Shown here: one piece after another, positions 22,642 through 33,600 of the stretch
Layout of the letters: each line of letters starts with the position of its first letter
Numbering within the stretch: position 1 is the stretch's first letter
NCBI GenBank assembly: GCA_905221605.1
Contig: CAJNDS010001657.1
Span: forward strand, 309,644-373,643
Direction: 5' to 3'
Length of the DNA: 64,000 bases
Origin: Symbiodinium natans
Lineage: Eukaryota; Sar; Dinophyceae; Suessiales; Symbiodiniaceae
The notes under the pieces: generated by a model
Seen by the model: the letters and a program-made list of their open reading frames with translations, nothing else
Databases searched by the model: none
Told to the model about the DNA's origin: nothing
Position numbers and translations under genes: made by a program

Positions 22642-24597
22642 CTGAATCATGCCATTGGCACATAGTCTAGTGACGAGTGGAACATCTGGAACCGACGCAA
22701 CCCTCGGCCCGGACACCTGCTGCCACGGAGCGAAAGAACCCCACGTAGCCCTTCCAACCCGGGCCCCGAAGCCACAACCGCTCACCAAGCGCATGCCGAG
22801 CAGACGGATCCAGTAGCACCAGCTCGTGTCACAGAGCCTTTCTTTGGCTGTCGGGACTGTCGGGTTTCGGAGGCTTGGGATCTGCTTCGTGCCAAAAACG
22901 AAACGATGGTGCCCCCAAAACGCTTGATCGCTTGACGCCCCGAACGCTGAACATCCCGGAACCATCCCACATGCTTGAATGTCCGAAGTCACCCTCACCC
23001 CTCAGAGCATCTCAGAGCATTTCAGACCGTTGCGCGCCCCCCCCCCCCCCCCCCGCCTTGACATGTGTTGCTGCCAATGACTCGCGACCTCTTCAGGGCG
23101 ACATGTGACATCTCCCACGAAAGAAGATTCCAAACCGCATCAAGCTCGACCAAGCTCGGCCGATCACTCTCTGAAGTGTTCTTGTCGGAGGGGTCAACAG
23201 GCCATTTTTTTGGCTATTGTTTGCAATCGAAAAGCCTTAGAACCTGGGAGAATCAAGCCAACCCTGTGGAGCCCCAAGAAGACAACTCAGCTCAACGCCC
23301 GCAACAAATGAGAAGTTCATGGTCCGATAGGGGTTGCAAGTTCAGGGCCACTCCCCACACCCCGAGCGCACCCGCAGCTCGCGCCAGCGCCCAGCGGCGC
23401 CTTCACTGGCACCTCCGCGCGCGCGCGGCACCTGACAGCAGCGCTTTGAACATGCGGACATTGGCCCAAAAAACGACACCCTATGCAAACCTGACAATCC
23501 TCACCGCTAAGCTTTGCCCAAAACCCTGAACTCCGTAAAACCATAAACAACCGAGGCCTTCCGAGCGAAGCACCCAAATCCTTCTGAGCAAAGTCCTCGT
23601 CTAGGGTCCCCTGCAGCACAGCGAGAGCGCAATGGCACCAATGTCAAAGTACCTCAGTGCATGTGAGTACTTTGTTCATGCCGGGCGCCGTTCTTGGGGG
23701 GCAAACCCTTACAGTCTCAAGACAAACATGACCTGCAGAAATCGCAACCTGAAACATGCTGCAGCTTTGCTATCACACGGTGCTGTGCAAGAACGCTTTC
23801 CAAAACAAACAACAATCACAGAGGCGTGACTATCATTGCTCTGTGTAGTGTGGCTTGGAAAAACGCAACATTTCTGGACAGCAGCCATGGCAGCCCCGAG
23901 CTCCTAAACATTCCCAAGCTCTGCAAAGTCCATACCTCTCCGCTTAGCCAGGCTGCGACCCGGTTTCGTCCTCCGAGCTGCCGAGGATGCCTGTGAGCAG
24001 ACCAAGCCCAAACCGGGACACCCACTTAAAGGCTGCACTTGCCCAAACATACACCCCTAAAAGAAACCGAGACTCGACGCCAAGAGGAAGACGCCAAGAG
24101 GAAGCCCCAACCTCAAATCCCACCAGGGCCCCCGAGCGTCGAAGCGACGCTGAGGCCACGCGCAGCGCCTCGGCTGCGGCTGGGGTGGCTCTGGGCTCAA
24201 GTTGCAGAGAGCTCAGCCCTGTGTGGTCCTATGGATTCAGGGCTCAAGGTTGCATAGGGTTTCGATGGGCTTCGATTGAGGATTCCAGCTCCATGCGGGT
24301 TCTACAGTCGCATGCAAACCTTATCTGGAAACATGCACCGGGGGCCGCCTCAGAGGCAGCCTGGCCTCCACGCTGGAGCCTGTTGTTCTTGGATTGGGTG
24401 GGTTTTCACAAGGCGGGGTTCACAAGGGCTTCGAGGGTTTTCGGGAAGCAATGCGCTTCCGCAGATAGTCAAGGGAGTCTGCACCACTTGTTGTCAGGTC
24501 TCAGCAGATTGTGCGAGATTCTGTCATGGAATAGCGTGGAAAATGCAAAGAAACGCCTCTCCTGTGCCCTGTGGGCCGCTCCGCTTTGGGGCATTTA

Positions 24598-24840
24598 TGG
24601 ATACCAACAAGAAATGTGATTCAATATAATGGCATATAATCGAATAGAATGGAACCTATAGTGGAATACAAGGGTACTGGAACATACGGGTTCTCTCGAA
24701 ACAACACCGAACGGACGGAGAGAACTCCGGCTTCTTGGGCCTGATCTTCGATCCAGTCTCGTGGAGCTCCTGGTCTGCATTGCACAGGTGGGGGCCTAAT
24801 AGGGATCAAAGTCCTCATAACTGGCATAACATATCCCGAA
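24598..24840 (-). CDS. Possible terminal coding segment, unrecognised
   Basis: A minus frame reads APRDWIEDQAQEAGVLSVRS then FRENPYVPVPLYST and ends at a stop near 24610 inside an AT-rich stretch. Codon character is protein-like but no family is recognised. The AT-rich tail (24603-24670) is unlike its neighbours. Confidence 0.3.
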
Positions 24841-24841
24841 A

Positions 24842-26560
24842 CTGGAAGTCGATCTCTGCGGCCCAGATCAGCCTCATAGAATGTCATAGAATGAAGCCTA
24901 GAATAGGGGCTCGGGCTAGGGGGCTAAAAGTCACGGGCCCGTTCTGCTGGAGTTTTCAGCGCCAGGTGTCTTTGGACGAACGCAGTTGCCTGGATGGGAC
25001 AGCACTGGGATGGGAACATCATCGCTTACCCAGACTTACCCTCAAAGCCTCAAAGCCCAAAAGCGTATCTTCTCCCGCCGTGCCTCAGCCCATGCTTTCG
25101 GTGCTGCCTCCGCGAAGGGCACTGCCCGTAGAGTTCAGGGTGTAGCAATTCTTGACTCCGCGAAGCTCATGCGGCTTGATGGCTCATATTATGGGTGCTC
25201 CATGACACGCTCGTTGAATCTTTAATGCCGTCAACGGTAACAGGAGACAACTCGTATGTCGAGGTTTTGCTGCCTAGGATATGTAGAGCACACCAGACCA
25301 TCATCCTCTTAACCCTGCTGCGGGTGGGGTGGTGTCAGGGGAAAAGGGCCGACGCAGGGAAAAGGCTGATGCAGGTCCCTGATCGAGAGCCGCGTGGACT
25401 GGCAGCCATAAGGCGACTGATAATTAGGATTTCTTTGGATGCTAGAATCAAAGCTAAAATCCCTTCCACAATGATAAGCCCGAGGCTGAAAACATGGTGA
25501 AGTGGGTTGGGCTGTTGTGACATGTTGTAAAACTGCGCACTCTTTCCGAGACCCTGTTCGCCCCGCGCGACAACGCGGGCTACCTGTGGGTCAAGACGCG
25601 TCCCTTTGGACTGCGAGGGATCCGTCAAAGTATCGGGTCCGGCTTTCATGTGGAGTTAAGGTTGTAGTGTTTTTCAGAGAGGTGGCTTCCAGTGGTTAGT
25701 ACTAGGCTACAAGGGTGGGCATATTGAAACATGGGAACCGGACCTGAACTTTGACCTCCGCTTTACATACAAACGACTTGGAGGCTTCTCAACTGCCGGC
25801 CTGCTCTGGTGGATTCGGGCTTATGTCACTTCTGTCAGGGGCGACTTGCAGGACCCTGACCATGAGAAACTGGTGTCAGCACCTGCATCACAGGCCCTGG
25901 GCTCAACTTGTGGAGAGCGTGTGGAGGTCGTGCATGGTACCCAGAGCCCCAAAATCCGCAAACCGAAGCCCGTTCAAAACGAAGACTGGCACAAACATGT
26001 GGTGTCAGTTCCTGGATGAGGAGATTTTGGGAGCGCTTCGCCGTAAAGAGCATCCTTCAAACGCCTTTAAGCTCCTCAACACTAAGTTTGAACCTGAGAA
26101 CCACGTCACCTGTAAGCTCATCCACGGGCCCAGGACGGGGAACTTCAAAGACCTCTAAAGGGCCGCTGAGCCGCTGGGTTCAAACGCCCAGCGGTGAGAA
26201 GGCGTGGCTGCAACCAGCCACGTTGCCCACAGTTGTGGCCGGTGTGGGCTCGGGGATATGTTCCAAAAGTTCCCAGTACGTTTGAAGCCCTGAGGGGTTG
26301 CATGATGATGTGCTGCAAGCCGATAGACTGGCCCGATTGCTAAACACGTACCATCTATCAAGGCAGCCCTCTCTTGACTCTAGTGGGATGTATGAAGCTT
26401 CGATAGTATGAGGGTTGGATTTACTTGTAGGTCCAGGTTTTGAGCAATTGGGGGGGGCGGGGGGGGGGGGGGTAGGGGTTTAGGGTTTAAGGACTCGCAC
26501 AACCAAAAGGCTCCCGGCAACTGGCTGCGGTTTCGGGGCTTTAGTTTAGCAGCGCCTCTT
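24842..26560. other. Unassigned stretch
   Basis: Open frames on both strands overlap (for example plus 25930-26157 and minus 25835-26053) and I cannot decide between them. A G-run followed by a degenerate TTTAGGG lies at 26450-26490. No recognised gene. Confidence 0.35.
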
Positions 26561-26579
26561 GTGCTCTTATCCGCTACCA

Positions 26580-27020
26580 CACATCTGGTGGCTCTCAAAC
26601 GACCAGACTTGTGGATGGCCGGGCACCATGAGCACCCTGTCCTCGCACAGGCGCGCGCTACAGGATGGATTCAGGGTGGTGGGCAGTGGTGGGCAGTGCT
26701 GCAGCTTTGATTGACGGGATGCCAACGCAGACATGATGACCACCTCAAGAGTCAAACCCCTCCGACGGCTACCCCACTTCCACTTCGATTTCGCGTGGGC
26801 TCCTTCGTGCACCCACTGTAGGGTGGAAGCCAACTCATCCCAAAGGTCACACTTGGCATCCCGAGGGAACAAATCGTCCGGGTACCGGTTGTCCTCAGCA
26901 CCATCACCAGACGAAAAGGATTGAAAACGGGAGTCGTGGGCCCTCGAATATGAGAACTTGCAAGCCCAACACGTAAAGAAAGGCCAAGGCTTAGGACACT
27001 GTCCTACAGTCACGTTCATG
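26580..27020 (-). CDS. Long coding segment, unrecognised
   Basis: About 145 codons of minus frame with good protein character and no low-complexity: NVTVGQCPKPWPFFTCWACK, then DAKCDLWDELASTLQWVHEG, then KSKWKWGSRRRG. The CxxC and clustered W/K residues are notable. It could be a single large exon or part of an inserted retroelement. I recognise no family. Confidence 0.42.
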
Positions 27021-27339
27021 TAGGATTCCTCTGCTTTTTGAACATGGTGAGATCGTAATACCTGGGTCAATGCCAAAGAGGGCCTGGGACCGAACCCCAA
27101 CCTCCATAAGTCTTAGTCTGAGGACTCCAAGCAAGCCCCTTTTAAACCCCCGAGACGTGCGAAAGGAATCAACCCCCAAAAGGGCTCCAAACCCTCCAAG
27201 CCCAAGAAATCGCACCAGCAACTCCCCAATTATATATAGTGAGGAAGCTCCAATTTTTCGGGGCTCCAAGCATCTCCCAACACCCCCACGCGGCCCTCTG
27301 AGCCAGGCCCTTCACTTGAGCATCCCCTAATACGAGTAC

Positions 27340-27402
27340 TAAACCCTAAACCCTAAACCCTAAACCCTCAACCCTCAACCCTAAACCCTAAACCCTAAAC
27401 CC
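27340..27402. repeat. Interstitial telomere-like array, CCCTAAA on plus
   Basis: About nine CCCTAAA units with CCCTCAA variants. In the minus direction it follows a possible exon 27446-27407 (HPQGPEVHEILEEAW) after a GA donor, with TTTAGGG starting 4 nt into the intron. Confidence 0.95.
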
Positions 27403-27663
27403 TATCCAAGCTTCTTCCAGGATCTCGTGCACCTCCGGTCCTTGGGGATGCTCAAGGGCATGTGGGTGGAGGGATTCGAGAATTCCAGGATGTGGTGGGG
27501 CCTTGGACTCAGGAGACCTGTGGGTTTTCAGAGTCTCTCTCTCTCTCTCATGCTTTGCAGAGCTTCGGCTTGTAGATCTTGTAGCTCAGGCCAAGGCCTC
27601 ACCTTCTGAAAGCTCGGGTTCCGAGCTCAACAACTGCGGTTTCTGACAGAGGCATTTGGGCAT

Positions 27664-30600
27664 TTAAGGGTTTTGAGATCTACAGCCCACAAAAAACACA
27701 ATAAGGCGAATAGAATGACTTTCCCAGCGTCTGCTCTTCAAGTCGTAGAACAGCCGCTGCGAGGTGTGGAAACGGGGCCAGTCCGAGAACTTCCTGTTGA
27801 TTTCCTGCTGCCGTTCAGCTGAGGCTGTGGCGCTAGGCGTTGAGGTTCAGGGTTTACGGTCAGGTGTGAGGTTCTGGCATAGAAGAACGCTTTGAACTGC
27901 TGTCAGCCAATTTGCCTCTGAACCACCTGAAACCAACGAAGTCCCGGAATGCCCTGAACACTTCTGTGGACTGCAGTTTCTGTGCCTGTCGGCTTGTCTA
28001 CCAGCAACACTGCAAGCATGTTTCATACACAAGGGTCTGACGACCAAGTCAGCCCAGTGACTCCTACCTAACAAAACCTGGTTCGATTTTCGCACAGCAT
28101 AAGGGACCTCGCAGCCTGGTGGCCAGCGGCTCTCATCGACTCCACCTAGCTTGGAATTCCGGGGCCCTTCGGTCAGGCTAGGGAAGAGTGAAAGGGTTCT
28201 GGATGCTTTGTGACGCCTCACTCGGACTGGTCCCATTGAAAGGTGCTTCCGTGAAGGTGCTTCCTATCCAGCACAAGAAGCCCTCACTCTCAAAAACAGC
28301 GATGCACTGGAAGTGTTTGAGATCAAGTGGTTTGGACAGCACTGTTCACTTGGATTATTTACGAGATATACAAGCGCTTTCAACTTACTTCGTCAGCTTC
28401 AGACCTTAAGCCTTGCGTGCAAGCAGCGCAACCAAGTTCATCCGCACATATTGAAAAGGGTCTGGGCTAAGGGTCATGGGAACGTACCATAACGTACCAG
28501 CAAGGCACCGTTGGGATCCAGCGAAAAGGCAAAGGAAGTCCACTTGCAGCTGATGATGTCCTCAGTGAGCTGCTTTGGCCATTAACTATACCAGTTGGGC
28601 CAGTTGCTGCCACAAGGCAAGGCCCATGCCAGGACCCTGCAACTTTCCTAAGGGTTTGAACAGCACCCTAACGTATCATTCCACTTCCAAGCATACAACC
28701 GTCCCGTCAGGCCCGAGGCACAGCCATGTTCCTCGGGGACTGCAATGGATCGATCGGCTTGATGAACTCCAACCAGTTCCGGAACACCTTTGGCAAAGAG
28801 ATTGATCACACCCCGGCTCTCCAAGAAGTCTCAGCCCTTGAGCATCCTGAATAATCTCCATCAAGCCAAAGTGGCAAACGGTAGCTCTGAACCATGGAAG
28901 TCGCCGAGGCCGATGATCTTTGCAAGGCCATAGTTGAAGTCGAAGACATACCTTGCGAGCAGCAGCTCTGGTTTCCTGGGCCTGTTACGGGCCCTGTCTC
29001 TGGAGGTGTCTTCAGGAGTTTGCCATCTTCTAAAGCCTAAGCACTAAGGGAAAGGAGCCGAAAGTAAGAGGAATAACAAACGACCCAAACAGTGAAGCCC
29101 CAACTTCTTACCACTACCCTGCCGTCGTTGCACATGAACGCCGGAAGGTGCTGCTGGTCCCAGGCCAATGACAATGCCCTGCAGAACGGGTTCCCACAAA
29201 GTTGAGGGTTTAGAGCAAGCAATGGCTAACCCCACACCTCACATCCTATACTCCCCCCCACACTTTCACACCATTTCTCAACCCGCCTAAGATTTCAACC
29301 CTTAAATCCCGCAAAACACAAAGCACCTCCCAACAACCAATGCAATAATCCCGAAAACAAAGCAACCCACCAAACCAATACAACAATCCAAAACACAATC
29401 CAAAACCCAAAGCACCTAAACAATACTCACCCTAATCCATAAAATAACCAATATCCTAACATGAGGTGTGGGGTAAGACCCTAATAGAAAAACCCACAAA
29501 TGATAATAACCCTGAACTGGGAACTACATAGGATTTTACTAAAACTAATTAGGAAAATGCTATTTACGCTTATCATTATAGTATAAAGTTTTGCCATTCC
29601 TTTTGGTTCTTTGTTTTCTTTGTCTCCCTCCTCCTCTCGTCTCATAATGTCTAATGTTCTTTGATCTGTAATTTCAACAATCATTTTTCCATTTCTTACA
29701 TAAATCATAACAGTACATCTGTCCTCAATGTATTGTACCTCGGTTAAAGCGTTCATAACTTCATCTTTGATTAAGTTTAAATATTCGTTAATTTTATTCA
29801 ACATTGCTGTGTCTTTCTTATCTTTCGATGGGTTAATGTCATGGCCGTATATCATGATCTAATATATATATATACATACTGTTTCTTTAAATGGTTTTTG
29901 TAAAATACAGAATTAATTTAATACGCTCTCTCTTGGTCGTCAAACTTAATCTCATAATATTCTAATGTCTCTTTCTTTGGAAACTTAATGTCCTTGAAGG
30001 CGCACTTCGACCTGCACCTGCACCACTCGTTCAAAAATTTGTGAAAACAGCTGGGACGAAGCCAGTGGCGCTTGATCTACTGGCCCGTCGTTGGGCTGCT
30101 GGTGGAACTGATGGTGGGGAGGAGGGTGCAGCGGCTTTTGCCTCGTCAAGTATTGATTGACGGAAGCTTCATGCGTTGTTGCCGTTCTCCATATTGAAAG
30201 ATTGGTTTGTGATTGGTCCTGGGTTTGCAGGGAGGCGTATCCGACTGTAACCCCGCCGGTCCCGGCACTCCGGCACCTTGAAGCTCTGGTGACTTCTGGG
30301 ACGTTGCGAGCCTCAAGGGGCACATGAACATCATGTCGCGGATCATGCGCTTGATCATGATGTCGCCATTTCCGCTGAACTCCTTGGCTTCGCTCAGGAA
30401 GCGACTGTCTGGGAAGGATGCTGCAAAGTCTCCCCCCGGTTCATCACAAGAAGCCCCTAAGGCGCCAACACTCTCCTGATAGACGGCCTGCACCTTCGTG
30501 ATGTTCCTAAGCCAGCCAAGTCAAGAACGCAAGACATCATGTGGAGGGCTGCTTGGCCTGTAACTCCGAATGGTAGCACTTGCACGAAATACCGTCCAAA

Positions 30601-33600
30601 TTTCTGCGCTTCCGAGGGATCGTGAGGGATCCTAGCAGTGTTTGGGGGAGCCTTTGCGGCGTCACGCCGGTCAACCCGGAGCCGTGAGCCTCTGCCCGCT
30701 ATTCAGACTTGCCTTGCCGAGCGGCTCGCGGAAAAAGTACCACAAAGCTTCCTCCAGCGTGGCCGGGTGTCGCGTCACAGGCAGCTGGGCCCCAGGAAGG
30801 ACCTTGCTGCGTTGAGAGACTGGGGCTTTCGGGTCGAAACTTCAGGGGTTCGGGGTTCTGCACTTTCAGGGCAGTCTCGGGTTGTCGAGGCCAAGCCTAA
30901 CCGGTTTTCGAGGCCAAGCCGAACCCCCAGAAACCGTTGGCTTCAAGGCTCCAATGCTCCAATGCCCCAATAGCTCTTTGAGCATTGCGAGCGGACAGGG
31001 GGCTTCTTGGGGTTTGGGGCTTTCTTGAGATCGTCACTGGTGGGCCGGCTTTGTGGGCTTGCAAGGTTCAGGGGGGTCTCGACAGTCAGCATACACAATG
31101 CCACAATGCCCATTTGCAAAAGCGGCTCAGGCTCTCGTTATGGGGCTTGTGAAAGTGCTGGAACTTATGGGATTCATGCATTTTCCGCCTGTTGAGAGGC
31201 CAAGCATTGAAGCATAGCCTTCCGTCTTTGGAGCTCGGTGTGCGATTCAATACCTTTCTGTGGTCCCGTCAAAGATCGGGTAGGGCTCGAGATCAGAGAC
31301 GCTAAGAACGTGAGATTGCGCGACCATGCTCTCGCAGTGAAGCCTAAGAATTTGTCGAAGGGCAAGGGCTCATCGGAACCAGCCAACAGGATGCTCTTGA
31401 TGAAACTGCTTGATGTGATCTATGGCTGATTGAAATGTTGCTTCCTCCTGCACCAAAGACACCCGAAAGTGAAAGAAACCAGGACGCTGACCAAAGCCAC
31501 TTCCAGGGCTAACGATGACACCAGTCCTGCTCACCATTTCCAAGCAGTAAACTTGGTCTGCTGGTCTGGCCAAAGATATCGCTTTCTTCATGATGAAGCC
31601 TTTGACAATGACCTTTGGGAAAGCAAACGCCCCAGACTCCACAAGATCGCAACGTATGCCTTCGACGTCGCACAACTTTTGCAGCAGCTGGCAATTCTTG
31701 GCTGCAACCTGCACAAGAGTGTCCAGACTAGTCTCCTGACCCCTCGACATGCGCCATGGCGACAGCAAGCTTGCCACCCAGGCTTGTGATTTGACAGTTG
31801 GATGCTCCGCCACCGCCTGCACCCGCTGAATCAGATCGTCCGGAACACAGTGGCAGTGAACATACCCTCCGTGTTGTCCAGTGTATGCAAAGGCAGAAAA
31901 AGATGAAAACACGGGAACGGCAAGGTTCATCTGGCGAGCTTGAACACGAAACGAAACAAAGGCTGAGTGCCTCCATGCCGCAATTATGTCCTCCTCCACG
32001 ATGAGAGCCAGACCTTCTTCATCAGCCAACCGAAGCAATGCTTCCACTGCGGTCAACGGGATGAATCGGCCAGCTAGGCTGGGATTCGCCACGACCACGG
32101 CCGTCGGCTGCTTCTGATGTCGATGCAACTCCTCAAGGGTCTGTCTTAGCCCCAGCAAAACCTTAGCCCAGTCATCGTCAACGAAATATGGCACACCACG
32201 CTGGCCCATGGAAGCTGCTGTTTCTCGATATGCTGGTGGCCCTGGACTTGGCAGCAACGCGACGGCATTCTCAGAACCAAGCAGCAGTACTTGCAGCAAA
32301 GCCCTTGCTGCTGGCCACGTACCAGATGTCATAAAAATTGATTCGGGCGGCGTCTCCGTTCCGTCGCGATGAGTCAAAAACCTCGCCACAGCATCACGGA
32401 ATATCCGGTGGCCCACAACCAGGTCTTCTTGGCCCTTCATGGACTCCAAGTACAGGGTTACTCTCTCCCGAACTTCGTCCGGACTCTCGTGACACGCCGG
32501 TTTACCTTCAGCCACTAGGTTTGACACCGCTTCATGCTGGCTAAGCACGCCCTTTGTGAACTGCACGTCCGCCGCATGCAACGGAATGATGGATTCTGGC
32601 GAAGAGCCGTGAAACTCCAAAGGCGGAGATTTTGCACGGAACACTGCTTCGGCATGGTGGACCACAGCATCGGAAACAGTGCCGCAGGCGCGCCTTTGTG
32701 CCTGCAGCGGTCTTGCCAACAAATGGCAGGGTTGCCCAAGGCGCGCCACGCATGCGCTCCAAGCCATGAGACTTTGCCCTGCTTCGTCAAACTTCAGACG
32801 GCCCCGAAAGCAGATCTCGCCATTCCAGTGTATACTAGTGTAGGCTTGAGAGACGGGGCCCGAAGCTGACTGAAGAGTCATATCATCTCAGGTCCAACTA
32901 CAATCAAATACAGTCAAATTCAATTTTTGTGACCAAGGCCAAGGGGCCTCGGGCAGCATGTCCTCGAAAATGGAGCCGCCGTTCCTGACGCGAGGGCCAG
33001 GCAAAGGCGCCGCCCTCTAAAACCACTGAACCCGAACGATCCCACAAAGAAGCTCCAAAAAGCTCCAAAAAAATCCAAGCCAAAAAGCTCCCCCTGAACC
33101 CACCCCAACCCTTGCCTCACTAGAAGCGCTTGAGCTTTTAGCACTCCTCGAACTGTCACCGAGCCACTCGTTGGCGCCCAAGAGGAGGGGCACCCTGTTG
33201 AAAGCGCCGCTCTTGACAAGCCTCTCGGTGAGCAGTAGGCCGGACTGGGCGATGGCACTATCAAACGAAACGCGAGCTTTTGGGAGTTCGGGTTGAGAAA
33301 ATCCTGTTCAATAAGTCTGGAATGGGCTCTATAACTCAAGCACGTAGAGCAATCATCCAAAACCCTTCAGACCTCTGACCCGAAGCCCTGAACACTTCGC
33401 AAGATCCTAGCATCTCGGGTTCCGCTCGCCAGCCGAAGCATCAAGCAGAACTTCAAAACTCAATGCTCAGGGGCACGTAACATTCAGAGCTGCGACTGAA
33501 ACGGGTATGGTTTCACATCGGGATCAGGTTTGAGGTTTGGCGGGGGAGGAGGATCAGTTGGTTGGAGAAGAACTTCGCAATGATGTTTGCGCCGTTGGCA

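Noticed and set aside
23035-23054. Long C or G homopolymer runs (also 14401, 26451, 37632, 45571, 49469) as regulatory sites
   Set aside because: They are scattered in non-coding DNA without consistent position; simple-sequence background is enough to explain them.
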